From Ophioderma brevispina (Eukaryota > Echinodermata > Ophiuroidea > Amphilepidida > Ophiodermatidae), in the NCBI GenBank assembly GCA_023653785.1, contig JAMKCH010012443.1:1-64000 (forward strand): a stretch of 64,000 nt of DNA, read 5' to 3'. The notes under the pieces were generated by a model. It worked only from the letters and a program-made list of their open reading frames with translations, made no database searches and had not been told where the DNA came from. Shown here piece after piece: positions 47,756 to 57,559 of the stretch (its first letter is position 1; every line of letters starts with the position of its first letter). Made by a program: the position numbers and the translations under genes.

Positions 47756-49050
47756 CTCATTTAATATATATGTAAATGATCTCCATCTCCATCTGAAATC
47801 TACAGTTTACGCATATGCTGATGATACGTTCATCTTTAGAGATATAAAAAACAGCCGTGACATTTCCATTTTGCAATCTGATCTAGACCAATTAAACTGG
47901 TGGTCTAACAACAATGCTCTCCAACTAAACCCATCTAAATGCCAAGTCATGTGCTTAACCCGACGCAAAGTCAAACCGGTTCCGTCATACAGTGTGAATA
48001 ATACTGTTCTTGATACAACTGAACTGACAATCTTCGGCTCTTAGGGGTGACTGTATCCAGTGATCTTTCCTGGAACTGTCACGTAAATAACATTGGTTAA
48101 AAGTGCAATAAACTGCTCGGTTTTATATTAGGTTGTTGCGTGAGTTAAGGGAATAAGAATCTTGAATGTTGTGCTCAAACTTACCCGACTCTCATTTTAC
48201 CAATCTGGATATTGTCTCACCAGTTTGGAATGTATATAAGAAGTGCAATGTGGAAAAATTGGAGAAACTGTGATGATTCAGCCATTGTGCTACTAGGGGA
48301 TTCTTTGTGCAACGCATGTGGGGGCAGCCAAGCATCTGATAAATAGACTTAAAACTTTTAAAAACTCATACTGAGTTTGAACTGTATAGAAGGAGTTACC
48401 TTCATTTCTTTTGCTTGTTTGCTTGTTTAAGGTAATGCTTAGTCTTTTCAATTTATGCATGGTGGGCTGTCAATACTAGACAAGGAGGCTGTAAAAACTT
48501 TCAAGCATAGATCACCCCATAAACAGATTAATAAAAATCACGCCTTTTAGTTAACTTCCCGTGCAATAGTCTGATATTCACCAACTACCAGAGACTCTTT
48601 CCTCACCTGTAGCAAATCTGTTGTTTAAATCTATATGGAGTACGCTTTATGGAACATGATGAATCTTAACTATATTTTTTGCAGATTTAATACTAAATGC
48701 TTTATGGCTTTACATAGGTGTGGGTTGTGTGTGTGTGGTATTTGGTGTGTGTGGGCATGTGCTGTATGTTATTGTTTTTATGCGTTGTATATGTTGGTGT
48801 TGTTGGTTGTGTGTGTGTGTGTGTGTGTGTGGGTGTGTAGGGGTGTGTGTGTGTGTTTAGGGGTGTGTGTGTTGTGTGTCATACTTTTGCGTTTTGTAGT
48901 GTCTATTTAGTTGGGAAGCACTGCACCACGTGGTGACAGTGCTTTTGTGCTTTCAGTGCTCCCTGGCTTCTCATCAGTCCTCATTTTTATGCTTTGTTAT
49001 ATTTTGTGTTGAATTGCTGTTGAATAAATAACAAAAAAATGATAAAAAAA
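47756..49050 (+). mobile_element. 5'-truncated non-LTR retrotransposon (LINE), 3' part
   Basis: The frame starting at 47762 reads FNIYVNDLHLHL, then YAYADDTFIF, with the reverse transcriptase YADD catalytic motif, then SDLDQLNWWSNNNALQLNPSKCQ and LGVTVSSDLSW in a further frame. This is the C-terminal half of a Jockey/CR1-like RT. Stops and shifts follow from about 48040. The tail passes through a TG microsatellite (48715-48890) to TTGAATAAATAACAAAAAAA at 49017-49040. No 5' half or endonuclease is present. Confidence 0.85.
48715..48890 (+). repeat. TG-rich microsatellite in LINE 3' region
   Basis: Blocks of GTGTGTGT interspersed with GGGTGTGTAGG. The plus open frame 48635-48910 (Cys/Val-rich) reflects this repeat and is not a gene. 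Confidence 0.8.
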
Positions 49051-49075
49051 AATTTGTATTCCCGTTTTTTTTTCG

Positions 49076-49178
49076 ATATATGAATTTGACTGAGCTGTAT
49101 GCCATGTGTGGGTGCAATATTTTAGCTGTAGATTATAGGGGCTATGGGAAAAGTATGAGGAAAATCATGATGAAGAAG
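49076..49178 (+). CDS. ABHD13: ABHD13 exon B: strand and DYRGYGKS loop
   Basis: One frame from 49077 reads about 26 codons ending CGCNILAVDYRGYGKS, the hallmark segment between the HGN oxyanion motif and the nucleophile elbow in ABHD13 and Bem46 proteins. The donor gtgagt follows at 49179. After KS the frame breaks: one missing base near 49153 would restore an acidic run (EENHDEE) leading to the split Gly codon that exon C completes. With that base the exon would be 104 nt and fit both flanking phases. The expected acceptor position has a T tract then CG instead of AG at 49074-49075. A LINE tail ends only about 25 bp upstream. Confidence 0.82.
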
Positions 49179-49371
49179 GTGAGTACATTTACACTTGCAT
49201 TCCGATTGGGATTTCTTGTCCACATAGCAATACGGTAGTGTTATTTGCAGTACTTTATATGTGGATTTTTGATTGCTGTAGAAGTGATGTACCTCATCAG
49301 TGAATCTGTCCATCAATTCATGGCGTAATGAATTTTTGTTCATTAAGCCATAAGGATTACTGGGAGAGGAA

Positions 49372-49815
49372 GTAGGGACACTCCCCTATTTTTGTGTAAA
49401 AGGAAGGTAAAAAGAGACGAACATCTCATATTTCTGATGTGGAGCAAGGCGCAAGTTCAAAAGTTAATGTGCATTTTTGTTGTGGGGTTGCTTGATAAAT
49501 GCACAGAATTTATAACAATTTTATTTTTCAATTTCTAAAGACAAAGGAAAGACAGAATGATAATATGGTGTTTGATTTGCCTTAGCATTATAGGGACATT
49601 AAGAAAATTCGACAACCTCGTCCAGTTGTCCTTGACTTCCACCAAAAATGTGCTTACGTGTGATTTTTTGAACAGCGTGCTTACAAAATTGGACAAACTG
49701 CGGTCAGCCGGCCCCCGGTCTGCCTTGCTACGTTGAGAATAGCGGAGTTTGGTAGGTGTAATTTGCTGCGTAGAAGGCGTTACATCGTTGTGCCATAAAA
49801 AAGGGGGAGTGTCCT
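49372..49815. mobile_element. Possible TIR element in ABHD13 intron
   Basis: AGGGACACTCCCCTATTTTT near 49374 mirrors AAAAAGGGGGAGTGTCCTAT near 49798, about 440 bp apart. The arms are about 22 bp with one or two mismatches. No coding capacity. Confidence 0.55.
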
Positions 49816-49913
49816 ATCTCCTTTAGATAATCTTTGATTAAACCAAGGGCAAGATGGTGATAATGGTGTTTCACCATTCTTTCTCACTGAATCTGACAAG
49901 AAGATGTAAAGGG

Positions 49914-50099
49914 TTCTTCCCACAATGCATTTCTTCCAACAAAATTTTTGCACTGGTCGCTGCATGAATTTATAGTGACAAAAAGTACTTAAATTCAAAA
50001 TTGGGATGAGTTCTGTTCATTTAGGTACTTTTTGGCACTATAAATCATGTGACAACCAGTGCAAAAAATTGTACTGAAAAATTGACATTGTGGGAAGAA
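49914..50099. repeat. Long hairpin element
   Basis: TTCTTCCCACAATGCATTTC, TTTTTGCACTGGTCGC and TTTATAGTGACAAAAAGTAC mirror GTACTTTTTGGCACTATAAA-like, ACCAGTGCAAAAAATT and CATTGTGGGAAGAA. Arms of about 85 bp leave a very short loop. Confidence 0.82.
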
Positions 50100-50602
50100 A
50101 AACTATACCTCCTCTTGAAACTGACCCTGATACTTCTACAATCCCTGAAATGCAATTTGCCTCTGCACTTTTTCCAGTGTCCCAGACTCGGAGTAATGGG
50201 TAGAGAAACTACTAGCACAATGCATTTTGGGATTGTGGAAGGGACGAAATGTGTTGTTATATTTAATTTTCTGTACCTCATCTAAAGATTTCTGTCATTT
50301 GATTGGTAAAAAATGCAGGCATATTCTTTTTCTGCCTTCATATTTGGTGGAAAGCAAGAAAATTTGACCATGCCCCTGGCATAGTTCTGCGCACATGCAC
50401 TTCTTGCGTAAAATCCTATCATGCACATGTTAGTGTTTCCATGTGTGTGGTAATCATGCATTAAGCACAAACTAAGCAGTTTGCTTTCTCAAAGTATTTT
50501 CTGCTACCTAAACTTCAAACAACACTTTTAACCGATCAGATGGCAAAAATCTTTCAATTTGACATAAAAAAACAAAAATTGCCTTTTTTTTTTGAGGCAT
50601 GG

Positions 50603-50925
50603 TTAAAGGGGCATTTCGTGATCCACAGCCTCGTCCCCCCGACTTACCTAAAACATGTTGAGATTTTTATATCATCTGAACTGTTAGCCTTAGTAATCGA
50701 CGTGTGCCCAATCTTACGTGCAAATTCAGTCACATCTGTACGAAATTCGCAATTTTGTATTTTCTGTCCGTAAACGGACAAATTACAGCACAGTAGCCTA
50801 TGGGACCGTGGGAAACGAGTAATTGCTCTTCATAACACAAAACCGCAAGAATAAGCTTTTCTCAAGGATATCTAGTGATCAATGAATAAAACAGAAGGTG
50901 CTGGAATCACGAAATGCACCTTTAA
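50603..50925. mobile_element. MITE family B, copy 2 (TTAA ends)
   Basis: Ends TTAAAGGGGCATTTCGTGAT and ATCACGAAATGCACCTTTAA are almost perfectly inverted, with TTAA. The interior matches copy 1 at 30529 closely (AGCCTCGTCCCCCCGACTTA, TCTGTCCGTAAACGGACA). A deletion of about 25 bp relative to copy 1 lies near 50850. Confidence 0.92.
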
Positions 50926-50984
50926 TGATTGCTCTTGGTGCACAAAAAACATACTGTACTATTCAACTTCACTTTGGGACAGAG

Positions 50985-51080
50985 TATGGTTTTCCTTTGG
51001 GCATAGTATGGTTTTCCTTTGGGCATAGTATGGTTTAGCTTTGGGCATAGTATGGTTTAGCTTTGGGCATAGTATGGTTT
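50985..51080 (+). repeat. 22-bp tandem repeat, about 4.5 copies
   Basis: Units of TTTGGGCATAGTATGGTTT plus TCC or AGC. The last three units are nearly identical. No coding sense. Confidence 0.88.
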
Positions 51081-51490
51081 TAGATCACCTTAAGGCCTAA
51101 GGTCTACACCAGCATTTCCCAACCTGGGGAAAAGGTTTTCATTCACAAAGCTAACTTTTAAACAATCTCATTTTTCATTTAAAAAAGTAGAAAAGAATTC
51201 ATAAACATAGGTGTTTCTGGTCATTTTACCACTGTCGTTTAAATTGTCTTGAATGTGTGAGGAACTAATGTTCCTAATCTAATGATTGTAGATTTGGGTG
51301 CAATACCGAGTAACAAGCACAGGAAGAAAGTGTTGTAAAGTGTCGGGGTCCCTTGTGATAGTCATTTAAAATTGGGGTCATGGGCCAAAAAGTTGGGAAT
51401 CCCCTGGTCTACACTTTTAACCATGCCCCTCATGGCAGTCAATATTTGTATCGTATTTATCTTGCGACAAAAGCCACATAATTTAATATT

Positions 51491-51688
51491 ATACAAATAC
51501 TACATGGTTAGATGAAATAGGGCACACTATTTTCCCGAGATACTGGCTACAGGCCTATCACCCCTCACCCAAAGGGAAAAGGTGAGGGGTGAAAGGCCCG
51601 TATTTGGGTGAGGGGGGGATAGACCCGTAGCCAGTACCAAGGGAAAATAGTGTGCCCTATTTCCTGATATAAACCATGTAGTATTTGT
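51491..51688. repeat. Long hairpin element O in ABHD13 intron
   Basis: The left arm ACAAATACTACATGGTTAGA, then GAAATAGGGCACACTATTTT, mirrors AAAATAGTGTGCCCTATTTC, then AAACCATGTAGTATTTGT. An inner pair of CACCCCTCACCC and GGTGAGGGGTG continues the stem. It ends about 150 bp before exon C. The minus frame 51527-51739 is a fold-back artefact. Confidence 0.85.
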
Positions 51689-51840
51689 TTTATTACACCT
51701 CACTGTGACTCTGGGGATGAGGTTGTAGGGAAATAGCATGTGTAATAGGAATCGGCCAATAAAATAGCATGATTTTGTTCATGAATATTCCTGAAGTGTA
51801 ATAATCATGTTTATCATTCTCTGTCTTACTTTTTCACAAG

Positions 51841-52094
51841 GTTTATATTTAGATGCTGAGGCAGCACTGACCTACCTCCACTCCAGAGGGGATATAGACC
51901 AGAGTCGCATCCTGGTGTTTGGGCGATCACTTGGTGGCGCCGTGGCTATTCATTGCGCTGCACAGAGACAAAACCAGGAGAGAATAGCTGGGCTGATTTT
52001 AGAAAATACCTTCACTAGTATACCTGACATGGGCTGTACATTGTTTAACCTTGATTTTATAAGATGGATGCCTTTGTGTTTAATTAAAAATAAG
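51841..52094 (+). CDS. ABHD13: ABHD13 exon C: nucleophile elbow
   Basis: The exon follows the acceptor ctttttcacaag and ends at donor gtgaga. It has 254 nt: two bases completing a split Gly codon, then 84 uninterrupted codons. The protein begins GLYLDAEAALTYLHSRGDID, has the nucleophile elbow FGRSLGGAVAIHCA (catalytic Ser in G-R-S-L-G), then LENTFTSIPDMGCTLF, and ends LIKNK. The order and spacing match ABHD13 family members without gaps. An in-frame Met at 51807 lies inside the intron and is not a true start, and the open frame past 52094 to 52139 is intron read-through. Confidence 0.93.
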
Positions 52095-52491
52095 GTGAGA
52101 ATTTTTTGGTATTTCTTAACTTTGGAGTTACAACAATGAGAGATAAAATTCTCTGATGATTAGCTAGATAGTGTCAACCATCAAATGCGAACCAATTCAG
52201 TCTAAGGGCAGTCTTACTGTGCTAAAAATTCCCTTCAACCTTAGGCCACTCTGGGCTGAACCTGGTTTAAGGACAGTGTCAAGGGTAGTGCTTTTGTGAA
52301 GACACATAGGATCACTTTGTCCACTGTTGTTGTTGATGTCTGTTGTTGTTGTCTGTTGTTGTCTGTTGTCAGGAAAAAGGGTTAACATTTGCCTGTAATA
52401 TCCGCATACTTCGATGGATTTAAACCAAACTTGCGTCACAGGTGCAACACAGGATCCTCCAATTGGTGATGAGGTCAAAGGTCAAGAGAGG

Positions 52492-52707
52492 CAGGGACTG
52501 ACTTTTAAAATAAGGTGGGGTTCGGTAAAAAAGCTCTCCTGGTCAAATTGGGGAGAATTTTTTCAGTGGAGCGGTTCATAGCATTTACCACTGCTAACCA
52601 GGGAAAGAACAGACTCCCAAGGGGAGATTTAAATCACTCTCCTAAAAGTGTTTAAGGAGAGCTGTAGGGGAGCTATCACTCTCACTCACCTTAAAAGTCA
52701 GTCCCTG
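52492..52707. mobile_element. Short TIR element Q
   Basis: Ends CAGGGACTGACTTTTAAAAT with AAGGTG and CACCTTAAAAGTCAGTCCCTG-like are inverted. Inner AGCTCTCCT and AGGAGAGCT also pair. About 215 bp, inserted within the AGGTCA-type array. Confidence 0.82.
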
Positions 52708-52849
52708 GTGAGGTCACATTGTGAGATAGGCTGAAAATGTAAAATTGACCTCAATTTAAAATTCTTAAACAGCTGTGAAAATGGAAGTAATTTCATTGGC
52801 TGATGCCCAGGCTTAATTCGATTAATTGAACCCAGGTAGTACGCGCTGC

Positions 52850-53258
52850 GTATTGAAGTTATTTTAGGTTGAAGCGCTCGCGTCATACCGCATTTGGCTA
52901 CTTTCGCGCACGCCTGCCAAAGTTGCGTCTCGTTGCATATGATCGTTGCGTTCAACGGGTTGTTCGATTGTTGTCACTGGGTGGTGGCAGTCCTTTCTTG
53001 CCCATGTATTTAAGCCGTAAAGTATAGCGAAATTGGGTTAAAGATGAGCTTAAATGATAAAGCTGTTTAAGAATGAGAATAAAGGTATGATTTTGGGAAC
53101 CGGTACTCTCTTTACGACGAATTGAACCCGGCGACACCATTATTTTTGCGTGGAAGAACTTGGCCTCCGGCCTCGTTCTTCCACTTAAAATAATGGTATC
53201 GCCTTGGGTTCAATTCGTCGTAAAGAGAGTACCGGTTCCCAAAATCATACCTTTATTT
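52850..53258. repeat. Repeat family P, copy 2, ending in a near-perfect hairpin
   Basis: The right 180 bp (53078-53258) is a hairpin: AATAAAGGTATGATTTTGGG, AACCGGTACTCTCTTTACGA, CGAATTGAACCC and CATTATTTTTGCGTGGAAGA are each mirrored on the other side of a small loop near 53160-53175. The left part matches 7676 onward (GTTGCGTTCAAC, TCACTGGGTGGTGGCAGTCC, GTATTTAAGCC). Minus frame 52952-53140 is not a gene. Confidence 0.85.
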
Positions 53259-54007
53259 TCTAAGTTGAAGTTTAATTGGAACCAAACTTTAGTCATAGGT
53301 GCAATATGGAATCCCTCATTCATTGATGAGGTCAATGGTCACATACCAAGGTCAAAGGTCAAGTTGTAATGTCAAAGGTCATGTGAGGTCAAGTTCTGAG
53401 ATAGGCTAAAAATGTAAAATTGACCTCAAATGAAAAGTTGAAGTTCAATTGGAACCAAACTTGGTTTATGTAGATTACATGCAAACCCTCATTTATGAGG
53501 TCAAAGGTCACCTATCAAGCTCAAGGGTCATATGAGGCCTCTATCATTCACAAACCACGACAACAGGCGACACAAGCGGTCCGAGGTCCAATGTATTTTT
53601 AATATCAACGTGTTCTATTGTTACCAACAAAGGTTGTCCACTACAGACATTCCTGTCCTGTATTTTTTGCCAATTTAAAACAGCTATTTGACCATTTTAA
53701 GTCACAAAAGCACACAATCTTAACGGCAGGAATCTTGGCACATTTCACGCCGTCAATCGCAAGGCACAGCATCACATCACACAGTGAATTTTTGCTGCAT
53801 TATGAAGCGGGCACATGTTTTTCAAAGTACCGTAAAAAAGAATATCAGTTCTCAAAATTTGGGTAAACTGGCGATGAGTAAACATTTTCTTGTTTTGGCT
53901 TAAGGAATCTACACATCAAATGCCAACCATTGGAATCTTTCATGTTCAATGTCAAATGGTTTCAGTCAAAACAAGTATATGTGATTTGTTTTCTTTATTT
54001 TTTCCAG

Positions 54008-54112
54008 TATTTTTCTATTAGGAAAGTGTCAAGAATACAGGTGCCTACTCTATTCTTATCAGGGTCATCAGATGAACTAGTGCCTCCAAAAATGATGCAA
54101 GCTTTATTTCAG
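54008..54112 (+). CDS. ABHD13: ABHD13 exon D: catalytic Asp segment
   Basis: The exon is preceded by a T-rich tract and ttttttccag and followed by gtacag. It has 105 nt, 35 clean codons in phase 0 on both sides. The peptide begins YFSIRKVSRIQVPTLFLSG and contains SSDELVPPKMM, in which the Asp is the expected acid residue of the Ser-Asp-His triad. It corresponds to the segment just before the conserved GTHND-type His motif in the family. No exon with that His motif was found between here and 64000, so the terminal exon is probably outside the window. Confidence 0.9.
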
Positions 54113-55221
54113 GTACAGTAGACTCTATTGTGGATCATATTTTGTTTTACATACCATATTCTCTCAAGTAAATGCCCCGTTTAATAAACACTCCCAATTA
54201 TTTTTTCACCCAAGCTGAAATTCTCATGTCATATCATGTGAGTACGCTTAAAAAACTGTCATTTACTACATCTCACAATCACTAAATTACACGAAAAAAA
54301 TAATTTCTAACTTCCAGTTGATTAATTATAGTAGAATTTTCATTTAGTATATGGGAAAAAAGCATATCTTCCAGGAGGGATTGAAGGAATAAGGGAAGAG
54401 GAGAAAGAGTAAAGTCAGAAATTCAGGTCGGTCTCGAACCAGGGCCCTAAGGGCTTTAGTCCCATAACTGGGGATAGCATGTCATGACAGTGTCGTATAC
54501 CTACATGTGTCTACGTTTGATGACGCAATTGCTACATCCAGGACTTAGTGCATTTTTCTCACTCAGTGCATTTTTCTCACTCAGTGCATTGGAGTTTGTT
54601 GGTGTTTGTTACTACTAGGGTTAGAGAACTATGTAAATCAGACTTTTAATTGGAAATGCACTTACAGATGCAATTTCATAGAGGTTATAATAATAATAAT
54701 ATGGTAATTTAATTTTGAACCCAGAAGTGCACCTGCTGCTGACAATGGTCAATGGATGCTAAAGTAACTGGATGGGTAGTGTCCAGTTATGTAGAAAATT
54801 TGCTAAATGTTTACAGGGAAAACTTTTTCAATCAGTAAATCCATCTATTTCATGACAAAATGAAGGGGGAAAGGAATGTCAACACTGAATCAATGGCTAC
54901 ACAAAATCTGCAAGAAAACTTACCATCAGGTATTGCATTTTATCATCCATAACCACAGCAGAAATGTGTGAAGGTCATGCCTGGGCAGTGCCATTTAAAT
55001 TGTGAATTGATGCAGTGTTATAGAGTTGGTGTAGATTCCTGTTTATCAGAGGAAACCACATTTTTTGTGGCATTGTCGTCTTTTGCCGGTTAAACAATCA
55101 GCAATTATTCATTTTAAAATTGTTGTAGAATTTATTGTAAACTTAGAGTACTACTAGCATTGGATGCTCCACAGATGCTATATCGGCTGATTTATTTTGA
55201 GCAAGTAGTAATATTAACGGG
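54113..55221. other. ABHD13 intron or flank, mostly unassigned
   Basis: Holds a short direct repeat of CACTCAGTGCATTTTTCT at about 54560-54590 and the SINE-like fragment noted separately. I searched the plus strand for the expected His-motif exon (GTHND-like) and did not see it. Confidence 0.4.
54395..54490 (-). mobile_element. Possible tRNA-like SINE fragment
   Basis: On the minus strand GGTTCGAGACC is a good B box, with GACTAAAGCCCTTAGGG just before it resembling an anticodon arm. The A box is poor. Treat as a fragment. Confidence 0.35.
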
Positions 55222-55585
55222 GGATGGCCTTTTCGGATTTAAGGATACGGAGTTTTCATCTTGAAGATTGGCTTCACCCAAACCCCCCACCTTTTTGTAA
55301 AGTTTCGCGCGATATTTCACACCGTTTTGCAGGGGGGGAGAGCAGAAAACGTGATTTCGTTAAAGCCCCATAGAGTACTGTAAAATTAATATTGGTCGAC
55401 CAAAATTGGGGGTGGTACATTTGCTCATACTTCCAAACCAAACATCCTTTGGCCCTAAGAATTTCACAGGATAAATGAAAACAAATAGGAGCTTTCTACT
55501 GATACCAAAATGTTGACCACTTCCGGGTAAAATCGGGGCTTCTGGGACGAGTGCTATTAGCGATCGGGCCAATGGACCTTTAATT
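55222..55585. repeat. Repeat family U, copy 2 (inverted relative to copy 1)
   Basis: Matches 36600-36960 on the opposite strand: TTGGTCGACCAAAATTGG, CATACTTCCAAACCAAACA, AAATAGGAGCTTTCTACTGA-like and CCACTTCCGGGTAAAAT-like. The minus frame 55360-55572 is from the repeat. Confidence 0.7.
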
Positions 55586-55679
55586 AAGCCAGTAAAATGG
55601 TTTATAACAAAAATATAGTGTGGCCTTTTACGTCATAGGTTACCTCAGATCATTTCACATACAGGACCGTTCATTACCA

Positions 55680-55806
55680 GCACCCGGTATGAATCCTGAA
55701 AGGACACGTGTACTAACTGCAGTTGTGTTTGTATTTGCATATATGTGTTATTTTTTAATTGCGTATCTAGGTTATGTTGTTGATTCTGATGGCGGTGCTC
55801 CATTAT
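55680..55806 (+). other. Small frame with one predicted membrane helix (unassigned)
   Basis: From the inner ATG at 55690 the frame begins MNPERTRVLTAVVFVFAYMC and continues with hydrophobic residues to GYVVDSDGG before a stop at 55806. One hydrophobic stretch of about 23 residues with a basic N-side is a plausible membrane segment. It vaguely resembles the first helix of two-pore potassium channels, but with no pore or conserved residues that is not an identification. It could be chance. Confidence 0.15.
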
Positions 55807-55809
55807 AAC

Positions 55810-56061
55810 AAATGGCAAGGTTTGATGATGGTAACTAATAACGAGACCTGGAGATGTAGGGGTTACTTCAACTATTATAAGAAAGTTCACTTCAACAGTA
55901 AGTAGTGTTAACCCTTTTCTACCCCTCTAGATTCTTGTATATGTTATAATAAACCAGGACTGGCAGAAATTTGTAAAACATCTCAAGTACAACAAAAAGG
56001 GTTGAGTGATTAAATATGTTGACCAGACTGACAGGGACCCTGAAACGTGATCTTAAGTGCC
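55810..56061. other. Unassigned sequence
   Basis: No exon, RNA or repeat supported. Confidence 0.3.
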
Positions 56062-56757
56062 GCAAGTGCCTTAAGAGAGGGGGGCCAAGTACACGTTAGT
56101 ACAGGGTACAATTCTTAAATTATCCAATCATTGTTGAAAAGTATACCATGTTATTTGTTCTAACCACAAGGATTAGGAAAGGTTATAGTGTGTACTCTCG
56201 ACAATGTAAAGTTTAAGGGGGGGGGGGGGAGTTATAGGATAAAAAACAGCAAAAATCAATAAAAAGGGCCCAATTTCAGTTGTACAGGGGGTCAAATTTG
56301 AAAGTTGCTCCGATTTAGATTAAAAATGGTGCAAATTATTGATGGGTCCATAGATTAAAAATAAGAATAGTTTTGACGTCTAAACTATTAGTTACCGATG
56401 TAGGGGCACGGAAGGTCAATGTCCATTGATCCAATGGTGGCTTGACCTGTTTCCCCTACGTCTTAAGCAAACATTTGAGACCCTCAAAAAACTATTCTTA
56501 TTTGATTCCTCTGAGCTCCACCAATTAATTGCACCATTTTTTATACTAATCGGAGCACTGAGATTGACCTTTTTATTGATTGTGCTGTTCTTATTCTATA
56601 ACGCTTTAACTTTACGATTGTAGATAATACAAACTAGACTTTCCTGAACATTCTCGGGTTTAGACAAATAACATGGTATACTTTTCAGCACGATTGGATC
56701 ATTAAAACTTGACCCCCCTGTACAAATTTGTCTCGGCCCCCTCTCCTTAGCGGGTTC
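56062..56757. mobile_element. Fold-back element Y
   Basis: The outer pair CTTAAGAGAGGGGGGCC and GGCCCCCTCTCCTTAG, the middle pair TGTACAGGGGGTCAA and TTGACCCCCCTGTACA, and the inner pair GCTCCGATTTAGAT and ATACTAATCGGAGC, with ATAAGAATAGTTTT and AAAACTATTCTTAT, all nest around a centre near 56430. A G run sits at 56215-56230. Plus frame 56426-56623 is not a gene. Confidence 0.8.
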
Positions 56758-57283
56758 GAGCGGCCCCCGAATTGAATACACCTGGTCAAAAGTTAAAGAA
56801 TTGTATAACATCGAAATCTGTGGGGATATGTGCACCAGCAGGGGGTATGGCATTGTTTCCCGCCATATTACCAAGGAGAGTAAAGCAAAACTTCCTGTTG
56901 TGACACTCGGCCGACCATTTCAAACTGTGCGGCAGGCAGCAATTCCAGGTGTGAGGTCAGTGCAACTCCCCAAACGCCCGTATTTTGGAATACCCTGTCA
57001 TCCTGAAAAGTTTAGGCATACACAGCCCACACTGTCAAAACTGTGGTATTCTTAAACATTTTTAATTACTCAAGTGTCCGTCATATCCTGTGTGCTCATG
57101 GATTTTTACCATTTCTAACTAAGGAAAGGTAAACTTTAGAATATTTTTTTGCTCAAAACTACGCCCGTGTCCTAACCCTCTAAGGCGGAAATAAACAAGC
57201 CCGTTATTGACCAGTGGTTAATCATGTAGCACACCATGTTTCCATTTCAAATAAATATCATATTTCACCAGTGTTTTACCTTT

Positions 57284-57559
57284 TTATCTCAAAAGGTACT
57301 CCCGCTGTGGTAACCCGTAGTATCCATATACTCCCACCAATCTTTTTTCTCGTAACTCCTCAAACTCGCTGATATCCATTCCTAAGGTACAGGTAGGTAA
57401 TAGATGGGACATGCCCTCTATGCTGTTGTTTTGTTGTATCCTTCCGGGGGCTACGGGGAAACCAAGTGTAAAACCATATAATTTTTTAAAAATCATATCA
57501 CCGTCTGTTCCCGCCAATAAAACTGGCACATTTTCTGGAAATGAATAAAAGTCATTCAA
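57284..57559 (-). other. Exon-like open segment on the minus strand (unassigned)
   Basis: On the minus strand a T-rich tract and ttcatttccag at about 57539 precede an open segment of about 84 codons with balanced composition, containing VLLAGTDGDMIFKKL, GFTLGFPVAPGRI and VGVYGYYGLPQREYL before a stop. It reads like a terminal exon. I recognise no family. A degraded inverted copy lies at about 58190-58340 on the plus strand (GAAAATGTGCCAGTTTATGC, CACTTGGTTTCCCTGAGCCC), so it may be part of a fold-back element or a duplicated gene fragment. Confidence 0.3.

Larger units (their letters stand above)
52380..53550. repeat. Interrupted AGGTCA-type array in ABHD13 intron
   Basis: Units with TTGGAACCAAACTTxxGTCA, GATGAGGTCAAAGGTCA and GAGATAGGCTGAAAATGTAA appear near 52420, 52710, 53262 and 53400. 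TIR element Q (52492-52707) and repeat P (about 52850-53258) interrupt the array. It shares words with 11770-12090. Confidence 0.7.
42791..54112 (+). other. ABHD13: Partial ABHD13/Bem46-type hydrolase gene (locus)
   Basis: Four recognisable exons spell, in order, the core of an ABHD13/Bem46-family serine hydrolase. The family is known as single-pass membrane-anchored alpha/beta hydrolases with a Ser-Asp-His triad; the physiological substrate is not known. Seen here are the strand-3 and oxyanion segment, the DYRGYGKS segment, the GRSLG nucleophile elbow and the acid Asp. Introns are about 6.1, 2.7 and 1.9 kb, each filled with repeats. Exon phases match: 2 to 2 after exon A, 1 to 1 after exon B, 0 to 0 after exon C. 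The membrane-anchor exon upstream and the catalytic His exon (expected GTHND-like) were not found. Family identity is firm; exon A and exon B carry frame breaks described in their own entries. Confidence 0.88.

Noticed and set aside
48635..48910. Plus frame rich in Cys and Val
   Set aside because: It reads through the TG microsatellite at the 3' end of the LINE.
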